This document shows positions 51,222-60,686 of a DNA stretch of 64,000 bases, in pieces (positions within the stretch are counted from its first letter, which is position 1; the number at the start of each line of letters is the position of its first letter). Source of the stretch: Prevotella sp. (GTDB lineage Bacteria > Bacteroidota > Bacteroidia > Bacteroidales > Bacteroidaceae); the NCBI GenBank assembly GCA_017548275.1, contig JAFZAH010000040.1, positions 62,001 to 126,000 of the forward strand, in the 5' to 3' direction. The position numbers and the translations under genes are program-made. The notes under the pieces are model-generated. The model was not told the origin of the DNA and did not search any database. It was given only the letters and a program-made list of their open reading frames with translations.

Positions 51222-52949
51222 TTATAATTTGATATTACTTTCACCAGATGAAGGATTGACAGGTTTTGGCTTGGGAGTGGGAGTTGGTTTTTTGTTGATT
51301 TGTACGGGTGCCGCTGGTCGGTGATAGTTCACCTCAAAAGGATATACTTTTGGCGGACAACCTTGTTCAATGATTTCCACGTTGACCGTATTGAGACCAC
51401 TCTTAAGTTTCAACAACTGGCATTTCCACCGCGTCTCAGACATTCTCGTCAGTTTGAACGGCAGATTGTCTGTAGTGACGTTGACGGAGAACGGATAATC
51501 AATTTCTCCCTCTTCCATTTTTTTATCAATATTGACGATAAAGGTATATATGCCATTGTTGAGTTTTGAATCCGCCTCGACGATATCGACATCAAAATAT
51601 TTCACGAGCCATGCTCTGACTGGCATATCAATCACTTTTGACGTCAGTCCGTCGTATTCGACAGTAACGGGATAAGTGATGACCGTCGTAGTATCAGGTA
51701 ATGTGGCTGGGATATTTAATTGACAATTGTATTGTACAAAGTTGCCGTTGTCTGTATCATTTCCGTCCCATGACCGTTTATCAATATGACATCCACTCCC
51801 CCGTTCAGTTACAATCTCTGTTTTGGCAGAGGGGATATACGCAGGTAAGTCGAGCCGGATGGCGGTATCGAAAACGCGATGGCGGAAACCCACATCCTTC
51901 CTGCCGTTGACGAAAAGCCGGAAAGAACGATTCGCATCGACTCCGACCAAACCCCACTTTCCATCTTTCTGAACCAACGCCATGTCATTCTCTAAGGCTT
52001 TTGCCGAATCAAACTGAGGCGGGAGCAGTTCCTTTCCATTATACGCAAGACCTGTCATATCACCTTGTTGAGTGACAGAAACTGCGGAAGACAGTTGCTC
52101 CGAAGTGGAATTGTTCTTTTTCTTCGCATACTCATGCCGCTGTCCTGCTTTGACCACTGCCGTGGGCCTGTGCCACCGGTCTAAATAGATAATGTCACCA
52201 TTATCAGCATTGAGGGTAAAGGTGTAATCATTTTCTTGTCTGAGAAAATTGTCACCATTTACCCGTGCCTGAGCACCTTCTGGAAACGGTGACAGTTTTT
52301 TTGTTTTTGCGTTGAACTCGTAGATTTTCTGTTGAGCCACAACAAATCCTATTCCCTCATCATTAAGTGATGTAAGGAAAGAGACATCTCCATCCTTCAG
52401 CGTTTGCTTACCATCGGTCAGGACCATCGTCTTACCGTCGGGTGCAATATATTTATAAAAGGACTTTTTCATTTTGACAGCATCCTCATATTCCTTGCAA
52501 GCCGCATATCCGCTATTGAAGGGGAACGCCTTCTCACACCGACTGTAAAGGAACGACCCTTTGCTGTCAATATAACGATAGACACCATTTTGTAAAACGA
52601 GCAGATAGCCATCTGAGAAATACGGATGACTATAAGCGACGTTCGCATACTCAATGGCAACGAATTTTCCCGTTTCGGTATAGAAACCCTTCAACAAATC
52701 GGTTTTTGGCATCACAGCCACCGCTTTTCCATCTTTATAGGGATAGACTTTATAATCCGTTTTCGCCACGATTTTCCCGTCTCTATTCCAAATGAATGTG
52801 CTGTCACCTTTATGGGCGACTACAACATCGGTGTCATCGCTGGCATCAATTTGATTATACTGTGGTTTAACTATCCAATGAGCGATTTGAGCCTGTACAA
52901 CAGACAGGGAAAACGCCCATACACACAAGAATATGATTGATTTCTTCAT
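51222..52949 (-). CDS. Secreted WG-repeat protein
   Basis: 575 residues from ATG 52949, where the signal peptide (FLCVWAFSLSVVQAQ) begins. The longer frame from 53009 adds only a poor extension. Residues 25-330 hold degenerate WG-type repeats (IWNRDGKIVAKTDYKVYPYKDGKAVAV, YRYIDSKGSF, KWGLVGVD). Residues 370-550 are beta-rich, possibly carbohydrate- or Ig-like, and the C-terminus is a Pro/Lys tail (PTPTPKPKP). Last gene of the right-hand minus-strand cluster, 108 bases after the kinase gene. A role in the secretion system is possible only from position. Confidence 0.6.
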   Translation of the reverse strand: MKKSIIFLCVWAFSLSVVQAQIAHWIVKPQYNQIDASDDTDVVVAHKGDSTFIWNRDGKIVAKTDYKVYPYKDGKAVAVMPKTDLLKGFYTETGKFVAIEYANVAYSHPYFSDGYLLVLQNGVYRYIDSKGSFLYSRCEKAFPFNSGYAACKEYEDAVKMKKSFYKYIAPDGKTMVLTDGKQTLKDGDVSFLTSLNDEGIGFVVAQQKIYEFNAKTKKLSPFPEGAQARVNGDNFLRQENDYTFTLNADNGDIIYLDRWHRPTAVVKAGQRHEYAKKKNNSTSEQLSSAVSVTQQGDMTGLAYNGKELLPPQFDSAKALENDMALVQKDGKWGLVGVDANRSFRLFVNGRKDVGFRHRVFDTAIRLDLPAYIPSAKTEIVTERGSGCHIDKRSWDGNDTDNGNFVQYNCQLNIPATLPDTTTVITYPVTVEYDGLTSKVIDMPVRAWLVKYFDVDIVEADSKLNNGIYTFIVNIDKKMEEGEIDYPFSVNVTTDNLPFKLTRMSETRWKCQLLKLKSGLNTVNVEIIEQGCPPKVYPFEVNYHRPAAPVQINKKPTPTPKPKPVNPSSGESNIKL

Positions 52950-53057
52950 TTTTATTTGAGAACTATATATAGACACACCTAAACATACAGTCAGTCGGAT
53001 AGTGCCCATGTAAATGACATATGAGGATTAACTGCTTTGAAAATGATTGAATGAGGA

Positions 53058-54572
53058 TTATCTTGCTTCTTGGAGTGCCACAGCGACCATCTGTTGCATA
53101 TTCTCGTCGCCGAGTTCATTTGCCCAGTTTTGACACCTGAGATAATATTGTTTTGCTAACGGCACACTTCGGGTGTAATAGAGATAATAGATACCCAAGC
53201 GGTATGCGGCGTTCATTTTTGTCTCTTTATAGTCGTCGCCAGGTAACTCAACTATCCGACGGAAGAGGTCCATCGCTTTATTGTTATAAATGTCCTCCTT
53301 TGGCAAATATGGAGCCATGTTTTTCTTCGCTCTGGGATCAACGTTTTCATTCCCTACCTGAATGCCCATCAATTCTTTCCGCTTAAGTGAGAGCGTATCA
53401 GAATAACAACCATATGTGAATGCCAACTCGTACAATGCAGGTATATAAGTCGAGTCTTCGATAGTGTTCAACAATTCTATGCCAGCCTTGATACTGTCGG
53501 ATTGGTTCATTTTCATGAGTGTCATGGCCTCTTGATAGATCTCTTTGGCCGGTTTTGTCACAATAGTTTGCTCGATGATTTGTATCTCTTTATTCCTGTT
53601 TAAGAGGAAAAAGATTGCTCCAGCCATTACCAGCAATAAGACGGGGAGCCAGAGGATTTTGAGAACCTTCATCACCTTAGAGGGATATTTCCCTGCCTTG
53701 CCGATGGATGCTAGTTGTTGTGCTGTGGGCCTCTTCTGTGGAATATACTGCAAACACTCTTGTATCACCCTTCTAATATCCTTATCTACCCATTCGGGAA
53801 AAGGCAATTGCGAAGGTTCGACACGTTGTTCCAGCCCGCCATTTTCACCGAAAGGAACCTTGCCGGTGATAATCTCATACAATGTGGCACCAAATGCCCA
53901 TATATCGCTCTCAGCCGTTGGTTTATAACCTTCTATGAATCTTTCAGGCGCCATATATGCCATTGTACCTATGGATTCATCGTCATAACCGTTATGTCTG
54001 TTTGTGTCAAATTTCGCGCTGATGCCAAAATCTGTGAGGGTGAAATTGTCATTGTCGTCAATCAGAACATTGGCGGGTTTGACATCCTGATGTATGATAG
54101 GAGGTCTGAGGTCATGAAGGTATGCTAATCCCGAACCGACGTGGGCGATATATTTCCATAGCACAGCGTTTCCAACATTCTGACCAATCATCGCCTCAGA
54201 GGAACCATGGCTGCAATATGGAAGCACGAGGTATGGCGTTTCTTTGAAGATGGAGAAATTGATGGGTTGAAGAAGATTGGTATGATGACAATTGAACACT
54301 ATCTTGTATTCATCCCTGAAACGTTGTTCACCTTCAATGTCGAGAAAGTTTTTAGGTCTATATACCTTAATAGCCACTTGCAACCCAGAATCATCGTGAG
54401 TTGGGGCGGTAATTGTCTCTCCGTCTTCATTCCACTCGGGTTGGTCAACAGTATTCATGTCGAGCGCGAGCCAAACGTCGGCTGTTCCACCTTCAGTGTT
54501 GAGCGTGCGTATCAATTTGTATCTCCCATCAAACAACTCTCCGGTTTTAGCGAAGTCTTCAATATTGAGCAT
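53058..54572 (-). CDS. Membrane Ser/Thr protein kinase with periplasmic helical tail
   Basis: 504 residues. Hanks-type kinase: NTEGGTADVWLA (Gly loop), VAIKVYRP (Lys69), IIHQDVKPANVLID with Asp163 (HQD in place of HRD, so an RD-minus kinase), TDFGISAKFD (181-183), and MAPERF (APE). One membrane helix at about 305-325. The 175-residue tail outside the cytoplasm is helical and TPR/Sel1-like (YELAFTYGCYS, AAYRLGIYYLYYT). It lies in the same run as the FHA-containing protein, recalling the PpkA/Fha pair that activates other type VI systems. Confidence 0.85.
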   Translation of the reverse strand: MLNIEDFAKTGELFDGRYKLIRTLNTEGGTADVWLALDMNTVDQPEWNEDGETITAPTHDDSGLQVAIKVYRPKNFLDIEGEQRFRDEYKIVFNCHHTNLLQPINFSIFKETPYLVLPYCSHGSSEAMIGQNVGNAVLWKYIAHVGSGLAYLHDLRPPIIHQDVKPANVLIDDNDNFTLTDFGISAKFDTNRHNGYDDESIGTMAYMAPERFIEGYKPTAESDIWAFGATLYEIITGKVPFGENGGLEQRVEPSQLPFPEWVDKDIRRVIQECLQYIPQKRPTAQQLASIGKAGKYPSKVMKVLKILWLPVLLLVMAGAIFFLLNRNKEIQIIEQTIVTKPAKEIYQEAMTLMKMNQSDSIKAGIELLNTIEDSTYIPALYELAFTYGCYSDTLSLKRKELMGIQVGNENVDPRAKKNMAPYLPKEDIYNNKAMDLFRRIVELPGDDYKETKMNAAYRLGIYYLYYTRSVPLAKQYYLRCQNWANELGDENMQQMVAVALQEAR

Positions 54573-54624
54573 ATAAAAATGATATGTGAATAATGAATAA
54601 TTATGAAATAAATACCATTAGGCC

Positions 54625-55623
54625 TTATTTAAGGATGATTTTATCTCCCTCTTTGACACGTGAATAGAGGTCAATATGATTCATCTTGGCCAACTTCTCC
54701 ATTTTGACCCCGAATTGCTGTGATATACTGTAGAGCGTATCACCTTCTTTGACCCTATAGAAATCCACCGCGCCAGTATATTTGTTTTTCTTTTTTTCTA
54801 GATACACCACATCTCCTGCCTGGAAATCAGAAGGTTGGTTCGTTTCATTGAATTTCAGCAGGTCTTTTGTCGTCACGCCATATTTCTTGGATATGTCAGC
54901 CAATGTCTCACCTGGATAGAGTATGGTGCATCTGACATCATTGACGGCCACTTTGTATTTTTTGACCGCCTCCTCAACCATGATTTGCTCCGATGACTGT
55001 TCATTGTCATTCATGACGATGTTTTTCTCATCTTCAAAAATAGGCACTTGCTTGACAACCTTCTTGACCACAACTCTTTTGTTTGACCCTCCTCGCAGTT
55101 TCTTTCCACCAGTAAGGTTATAGAGTTGATAAGCGTCGATAAAGCCGATGAGCGACTCGGCATAGTTGGGTGCAGTGGCATATCCGCAACGTTTCAGCCC
55201 ATACGCCCAATTCCGGTAATCATAAACACTGTATTGAAACAGACTGGCATATACCTTATTTGTGAGCAACAGACGGGCATGGTCTTCATAGGAAGCCTCT
55301 GCCGAAGAATAGCATCTGAAACTGCTGAGTCCTGGCTCATCATCTTTGGCTTTATAGACACCGCCTTTCCAACCTCTTCCACACTTAATACCAAAGTGAT
55401 TGTTGGCATTTCTGGTCAATCCGCTCAACCCTGCACCCGACTCGAGTATGCCCTGTGCCATGGTGATGGCCGCTGGAATCTTATATCGTTGCTCATGGTC
55501 GATAGCAATGTGTTGATAACGTGCGATATAAGCCCGTATTTGCGATGCCGACTGTGCGTGAGCAGCAGTCACAAAGGCAAGCAACACAAATAGTAATAAA
55601 AAACGGTATGATTTATTCATCAT
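54625..55623 (-). CDS. Exported GH73 glucosaminidase with two LysM domains
   Basis: 332 residues. ATG at 55623 or 55620. The signal peptide ends TAAHAQ. Residues 30-170 are a GH73 (FlgJ/LytD-like) domain: AAITMAQGILESGAGLSGL with catalytic Glu61, NNHFGIKCG, and the Tyr-rich YDYRNWAYGLKRCGYATAPNYAESL. Two LysM modules close the chain (TLADISKKYGVTTKDLLKFN and TLYSISQQFGVKMEKLAKMN). It cuts peptidoglycan glycan strands. Its position 20 bases after a type-VI-like gene run suggests it opens the wall for the apparatus, although a general housekeeping role is possible. Confidence 0.85.
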   Translation of the reverse strand: MMNKSYRFLLLFVLLAFVTAAHAQSASQIRAYIARYQHIAIDHEQRYKIPAAITMAQGILESGAGLSGLTRNANNHFGIKCGRGWKGGVYKAKDDEPGLSSFRCYSSAEASYEDHARLLLTNKVYASLFQYSVYDYRNWAYGLKRCGYATAPNYAESLIGFIDAYQLYNLTGGKKLRGGSNKRVVVKKVVKQVPIFEDEKNIVMNDNEQSSEQIMVEEAVKKYKVAVNDVRCTILYPGETLADISKKYGVTTKDLLKFNETNQPSDFQAGDVVYLEKKKNKYTGAVDFYRVKEGDTLYSISQQFGVKMEKLAKMNHIDLYSRVKEGDKIILK

Positions 55624-55642
55624 GGGAAAAAATGATAATCAA

Positions 55643-56908
55643 TTAATATTTGGGTCCATAACTACGTCTGCCATTAAGTCCCATATAAGCATAATCGTAA
55701 TAGACCTGTGCACGCTCCCAATCGATGCTTTGAATAAAATGCCATATATGAGTAGAAAGCGACTCACCCGTAGCACAAAGAAAAATGACATCGACAGCGG
55801 TGTAAATGGATACGGCTATAATACCCGCCGGTCCCGCAGCACTACCAGCCGCAAATCTAACAGCCACATTGGTGCCAACGGTAATCCCCACATCAATGAC
55901 AGTAGTGGCAATCGTATCTTTCAGTTTTTTAAGATATTGGTCCCTCTCCTCTTCAGTTGCGGCAGTGACCGCCATAAAAATATAATAGCCCGCCGTTCCG
56001 ACATTGATACCCCAGTTGAGGACAGCGACGCCTCTGCCAAAATTTTTCGCTACTTTTCCTTTTTCCAATAATTGTGCCGCTTCTTTTCCCTTTTGATTTG
56101 CGGTCCTTTGAATTTCTTTCAGCGACTTATTACCCTGTTCCTTCAATGCTGCTCTTGCTTTTTGCATATTTTGTTCAATCGTCGCCTTTGTATCTAACGC
56201 ATTGTGATAGTTCTGGGCTTGTGGGCTTGGTTTATGTTCAACACCAAGTTCTTTTGCGTTTTCAGACAGAATATCATCCATCAGTCTTGTGGTTTCACTC
56301 ATTCGAGATCTTTCATCAAGAATGGATTTATTGACCATAGCCAATTGAGTCTTATACCTCGCATCCAACTGTTTTCGCAATCGTTGTAGTTCAGCGCTGT
56401 GTTTCTCGAAATTCTCTTTTATGAACCGTTGCATGGCTTTTGCGTCACTCAAACAACTTGCATCTATTTTTTTGAAAATCTCCTCGATGATGCTCATGAT
56501 GTCTTTTCCAAGGCTTTTCCATTCAGAATCAACCCATGAAGACGTGTCAGTTTGGGGAGATACGTTTTTTGCCGGATTGGATGTTGCTATTCCCGCTGTA
56601 TAATTGGCATTTGCCGGCTGATAGTTGGCAATGGGTGCTTTATAGTACGAATACCCTCTTTTCGCATCCCTGTTTTTTATCTGGATATTCGCTTGTGTAT
56701 TTTCATCGAGAACCCCTGTTACCGAGATATTGGCATAAATTTGGAACTGCTTAACTGCATCGCGCGTGCCACGTCCGAAAACACCGTCAGGTGACAAGTG
56801 TTTCCATTGTCCATGAAAAATCTCACGAATGTTATTCAACATCCGTTGATATTTGGCGATCTCACTGCTTTTTTGCAGAGGTTTCCCGTGAGTGTAACTG
56901 TATTGCAT
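55643..56908 (-). CDS. Peptidoglycan-binding protein, candidate secreted effector
   Basis: 421 residues with no signal peptide. Residues about 18-75 are a PG_binding_1 domain (LSPDGVFGRGTRDAVKQFQIYANISVTGVLDENTQANI). Then a low-complexity Asn/Tyr stretch, and a long helical/coiled-coil middle (EEIFKKIDASCLSDAKAMQRFIKENFEKH and on). The last 120 residues have Gly/Ala-rich hydrophobic segments (NVGTAGYYIFMAVTAA, VIDVGITVGTNVAVRFAAGSAAGPAGIIAVSIYTAVDVIFLCA) that could insert into a membrane. No immunity-type gene is next to it. A cargo with wall binding and pore-forming parts is inference. Confidence 0.6.
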   Translation of the reverse strand: MQYSYTHGKPLQKSSEIAKYQRMLNNIREIFHGQWKHLSPDGVFGRGTRDAVKQFQIYANISVTGVLDENTQANIQIKNRDAKRGYSYYKAPIANYQPANANYTAGIATSNPAKNVSPQTDTSSWVDSEWKSLGKDIMSIIEEIFKKIDASCLSDAKAMQRFIKENFEKHSAELQRLRKQLDARYKTQLAMVNKSILDERSRMSETTRLMDDILSENAKELGVEHKPSPQAQNYHNALDTKATIEQNMQKARAALKEQGNKSLKEIQRTANQKGKEAAQLLEKGKVAKNFGRGVAVLNWGINVGTAGYYIFMAVTAATEEERDQYLKKLKDTIATTVIDVGITVGTNVAVRFAAGSAAGPAGIIAVSIYTAVDVIFLCATGESLSTHIWHFIQSIDWERAQVYYDYAYMGLNGRRSYGPKY

Positions 56909-56930
56909 GAAAGAGCAAAAGAGAAAGTGT

Positions 56931-58733
56931 TTAATTATCCAGATTCACCAAATTGATGATGACGGGCATGGAGAGACATGCTTTCTGATCAATTTTCTGT
57001 TTCATCTGAGCGTCGAAAGCGATAGCCATAGCACGCTCGTAGTTTTTCCTGTCCTTGAATTCAATATCAATATATAGACCTCTCTTCAGACCGGCATTGC
57101 CACCCTTTCCCTCTATGTTCATTTTAATGAAGATACGTTGGAACTCCTCTTTACCGAAGGCGACCATTATTTCTTTTCTGAGGAAGGCGTCAATATCCAT
57201 CTTTGTGTAAAGCCGGTCGTTGGTCATAGAATAATACCGCAGTAATTCGTATCTGCTGTCGGCCGATACTTTATCTGTCCCGCACATAGCATTAACAAGT
57301 ACCTTTACCTCTCGTGCTATGGCTGGCATTTTCTTGTTTTCCATAGTGTCACCTGCAAGCGGAGAGTTGCCGATAACCCCCTGTGTAGTAATATAGGTGA
57401 CTTTTGCAGTTGAGTTAAGTGCATCAAGACTTTTCATTGCATAGGTTCCACTGTCATATTTGAATTTAGCACTCTGCGGTTCACCTGTTTTCTCGTCGAT
57501 AACACTTTTCCCTAATTCGTTGACCGTCTGCCGGAGCCGTTTTAGCAGTTCTCCGTCTTTGATTTTATGATACTCGACAAAAGCATAATAATCATCGACA
57601 AAACGGTGGTAGAGTTGCCGCACATCACGGTAGAGGTCGCCGTCGTGATAGCATGCCGCGTCGAAGTCACGAACGATGACCTCATTCTCACGTTTCTCAT
57701 ATCCTTGCTTTTGCCCTATAGCCGTAGTCTCCAACACACCCAAGAAGAAAGAGTTGTCTTGTTTTTGAAGTTTAACGACTGGTGTCGCTTGTGTAAGATT
57801 TGCAGAACACACATCGACATTAACTACTGGCAGCGCATTAAGTGTCACCTCAATATCATCAGGTACAACAAAGCCCTCAGGGAAATCCACTTGCAGCCAT
57901 ATCGTTTCAGAATCGAAACAATCGAGAGCGTCATCTTCCATCCACTGCTGGAATACACGTGGATATGGTCTATGTTTGAACGCGTCTCTGTCGTTGTCAT
58001 CGTCAGTCAAAAACACCATCGATATATTGTTAAGTCTGAGTATGCTGCTTTTCCATTCCTGATAGAATGCAAAAGTCATGTCAGACGACTGCTGAGCGTC
58101 AAACGGTTCGAGCATTTCAATATCCTCCATTTTCTGCATGGTGGTGAAATTCAACTCTTTATGTTCCGCTCCCACATAGATGTGATCAGGTGCTATGCCG
58201 TGAGTACCTTTAAATATCAAAGACATGCCTTGAAGAGAATCTGCCTCCGCCAATGTGTTGATGCCTATGAACACGCGGTTAGGCACATTCATTTTGACGG
58301 GTATCTGCCTGTTGTCGTATTTGATGATGTTTTGTGTGACGACGTATGTCCTGACGTATGGTATGACATTCGTAGCGAACAAGGGGATATAATTAAGAGG
58401 CGTTTTGACAGATTTGCTCTTCAGGTTGAAGACCGCACCGGGTACGACCTTGACAGGCACCTTGTCCTCTTTGTGTTTTGTCTGCAAAGCGAGGATGGTG
58501 ATGGCTGGTGTCGCCCCTATTTGTTGATACGGGATAAAATGAGTGCAAAAACGGTCAGCAATGCGCTGCTCCATCTGTCTGATTTCATCCATGACAATCT
58601 GTGTCTCTCCCGCCATGGCCACCATCATCATTCTGGCCACAGGGTCCATCGTCACAGTATCAATCTCTTCTGGAGCAATCTTCTTGACTCTTTCGATGGC
58701 GTCGTCCACTCTTTTTTGTATATCGATATCCAT
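56931..58733 (-). CDS. tssF: Type VI secretion baseplate protein TssF-like
   Basis: 600 residues, in the TssF length range. The N-terminus DTVTMDPVARMMMVAMAGETQIVMDEIRQMEQRIADRF and YQQIGATPAITILAL reads like the TssF opening (DP-x-VARL ... PSMAIVQ). The middle is beta-rich (WLQVDFPEGFVVPDDIEVTLNALPVVNVDV, resembling TssF's I-P-N strand). The C-terminus has a helix and the DRLYTKMDIDAFL motif. TssF with TssG and TssE forms the baseplate wedge. Upstream gap of 75 bases to tssE shows no clear promoter, so it belongs to the cluster's message. Confidence 0.78.
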   Translation of the reverse strand: MDIDIQKRVDDAIERVKKIAPEEIDTVTMDPVARMMMVAMAGETQIVMDEIRQMEQRIADRFCTHFIPYQQIGATPAITILALQTKHKEDKVPVKVVPGAVFNLKSKSVKTPLNYIPLFATNVIPYVRTYVVTQNIIKYDNRQIPVKMNVPNRVFIGINTLAEADSLQGMSLIFKGTHGIAPDHIYVGAEHKELNFTTMQKMEDIEMLEPFDAQQSSDMTFAFYQEWKSSILRLNNISMVFLTDDDNDRDAFKHRPYPRVFQQWMEDDALDCFDSETIWLQVDFPEGFVVPDDIEVTLNALPVVNVDVCSANLTQATPVVKLQKQDNSFFLGVLETTAIGQKQGYEKRENEVIVRDFDAACYHDGDLYRDVRQLYHRFVDDYYAFVEYHKIKDGELLKRLRQTVNELGKSVIDEKTGEPQSAKFKYDSGTYAMKSLDALNSTAKVTYITTQGVIGNSPLAGDTMENKKMPAIAREVKVLVNAMCGTDKVSADSRYELLRYYSMTNDRLYTKMDIDAFLRKEIMVAFGKEEFQRIFIKMNIEGKGGNAGLKRGLYIDIEFKDRKNYERAMAIAFDAQMKQKIDQKACLSMPVIINLVNLDN

Positions 58734-58808
58734 TTTAGGAAGTTAAGCAGTTAAGGGTGCTTTTTATTTAAAGTATAAGTGGCTATAGATAATCTATTGT
58801 TTTCAAGG

Positions 58809-59315
58809 CTATAGAATCATCTTTTTCTTCAATGTCGGTTCTATCAGGAAATTGACTTTTTTCATGTAATTGGTGGTCGTGCCGGTACCATCGTCTAATT
58901 TTCCTTCCACGAGTATGCTCACCACATATTTTGACTTCACGCGTCTTCGGCTCATCACCTCTTGATCGGCTAAGTCTAATTTCATGTTGACAACCACATT
59001 GAGTAATTGTGGTGCATAGGTGGCTAGACTTTGCCTGATGCTCTCATGACACTCCTCTCTGGTGATTTCGTTCAACACATTATTAACTGCCATGCCCATC
59101 TGGTCATTGTTGAATGCCCTGTATTGAACATTTGAAAACTCATGATTCCAATATTCGAAGCCGAAATCCGGGTCAGCCGCGAAACTACCTCTCGGGGTAA
59201 AGACAATCAACTCGACAAGATTATCGAGCATACGTATCCGATCATCGATATCCCTGACAAGTATCTGTCGGGATTCATCAGAGATAAAATCGATTGGCGC
59301 AGAGATGTAATTCAT
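58809..59315 (-). CDS. tssE: Type VI secretion baseplate protein TssE-like (gp25/GPW)
   Basis: 168 residues. VRDIDDRIRMLDNLVELIVFTPRGSFAADPDFGFEYWNHEF is the T4 gp25/GPW opening (I-x-x-L-x-x-T-x-G-E-x-P-x-x-G). The middle IRQSLATYAPQLLNVVVNMKLD corresponds to YEPRL-x-x-V with Ala-Pro in place of Glu-Pro. It forms the baseplate edge that holds the sheath. ATG at 59315, 72 bases after the tssK stop. Confidence 0.82.
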   Translation of the reverse strand: MNYISAPIDFISDESRQILVRDIDDRIRMLDNLVELIVFTPRGSFAADPDFGFEYWNHEFSNVQYRAFNNDQMGMAVNNVLNEITREECHESIRQSLATYAPQLLNVVVNMKLDLADQEVMSRRRVKSKYVVSILVEGKLDDGTGTTTNYMKKVNFLIEPTLKKKMIL

Positions 59316-59387
59316 AGATATTTAGGAACAAGTGACAGGGAGTATAAAGCAAAAGATGTGTAGATGGAGCAGTGTACAATGAATGGG

Positions 59388-60620
59388 TTAGATTTCCGGT
59401 CCACTAAATTTATTAAAATCTTTCCACAAGGTGATTTGATATGTAACTGTCGGACTGCTGATACCGTCTTTTACCGCTTTCATCTTGATGGTGACAATCT
59501 TTTCGGGTTCAGGAGTCCGTTGTTTTGAGAATCCGGAAGACAACGGTATGAATGGCGTTCTTAGCATGTTATTACTAGGTTCTGAACCGTCAAGAGTAAA
59601 GAAGATGGCCGCCCCGGGAGTATGGCAGATGACGGGTACCTTTGCTCCAGACGCACATCCTATTTTGTGATATACTTCCGCTATCTCTGGGGCAGGCAAT
59701 GCTGCAGGTTGCGGTGGTGCTTCCACCGGAGCCTCTTTCATCTTATCCAGTTTGTCACGTATAGATGAGCAGATCTCAAGTCCTTCCCTAATACGATTGT
59801 AAACGTCTTTGTAATTGTAAGGAGCAAGCGAATATGCACGGAAGATATCGGCGTCGGCCAACTCAAGATAATCATCCAATTCACAAGCACATGTAAATGC
59901 TCCCACAACACGTTGAATTTTTGCCAATAGAGCCATGGGCGACAACACATCACGCTCTTTGTCCGTTTCTATCATCACCTGTTGCAACAAAGGCCAGAAA
60001 ATTCTCATGGCGTTCATAGCATCGGTATTGAGCAATCCGTGTGCTCTCGACTCCATCTCATGAAACAGTTGCATCGTTCTGACATATTGCTCCATGAACT
60101 TCGGGTGAGCAGAAATCAAGAGACAGGGGGGCACAAAATCCTCCTCATCAATGTGCCAACCGTATTGATTGACCAGTTTTGCAATGGGTAAGGCATGGGA
60201 AGAAAGTGGGGCGTCATTTGTGATGAGTGTAAACGTATATAACGGCTCGGCTAATCCGTCATTCACCTCTCGCCATTCACTGGAATTTTGCTGAACCGTG
60301 AGGATATACTCCGCACCGTCTGCAGCATCGGGCAACAGCACACGGGTGTCGAAAGCATTGGCATACCGTGTGTCAAACTTGATATCCAACAGGTCGCCCG
60401 CTTTCGTTACTCCCAGACATGCGAGAGCCTCTACTTCGATGAATCCGGCAGTAGGGTTAACATTGACTTCAAACGGTATCGTGGTAGGCATCAGTCCAAA
60501 TTGTCCTGACGCCGCCGTCATTAACACTCGCGCTATTTGTTCGTCCGTACAGCGGTCGGATAAGGTGAGGACCTCGTCGGTCAAGCGCATTCCTTTTTTC
60601 CAGAAAATTCTTTTTGTCAT
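59388..60620 (-). CDS. tssK: Type VI secretion baseplate/adaptor protein TssK-like
   Basis: 410 residues. The N-terminus RIFWKKGMRLTDEV... fits the TssK W-x-x-GM-x-L opening. The diagnostic part is EEDFVPPCLLISAHPKFMEQY followed by a helix, as in the TssK FIPP-x-L-x-I-x-A-x-P-x-L segment. TssK links the baseplate to the membrane complex. Unusual feature: the last 80 residues resemble a chitobiase-type/FN3 domain (CHTPGAAIFFTLDGSEPS), which normal TssK lacks. It lies 67 bases after tssG. Confidence 0.75.
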   Translation of the reverse strand: MTKRIFWKKGMRLTDEVLTLSDRCTDEQIARVLMTAASGQFGLMPTTIPFEVNVNPTAGFIEVEALACLGVTKAGDLLDIKFDTRYANAFDTRVLLPDAADGAEYILTVQQNSSEWREVNDGLAEPLYTFTLITNDAPLSSHALPIAKLVNQYGWHIDEEDFVPPCLLISAHPKFMEQYVRTMQLFHEMESRAHGLLNTDAMNAMRIFWPLLQQVMIETDKERDVLSPMALLAKIQRVVGAFTCACELDDYLELADADIFRAYSLAPYNYKDVYNRIREGLEICSSIRDKLDKMKEAPVEAPPQPAALPAPEIAEVYHKIGCASGAKVPVICHTPGAAIFFTLDGSEPSNNMLRTPFIPLSSGFSKQRTPEPEKIVTIKMKAVKDGISSPTVTYQITLWKDFNKFSGPEI

Positions 60621-60686
60621 GGTTTGGAGGATTATTGCGTATTTAATAGATTTTTATATTAAAAAAGATTGACTAATTGTTTGGAT

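Noticed and set aside
57567-58754. Open frame of 395 codons on the plus strand
   Set aside because: It lies wholly opposite the TssF-like gene. The protein has a His/Arg/Val-rich shadow composition and no motif.
56931-60620. Phage tail or eCIS baseplate instead of a type VI system
   Set aside because: The TssK-like FVPP segment and TssF-length protein favour type VI. No tail tube, tape measure, portal or terminase gene is visible. The alternative is not fully excluded because the sheath genes are outside the window.
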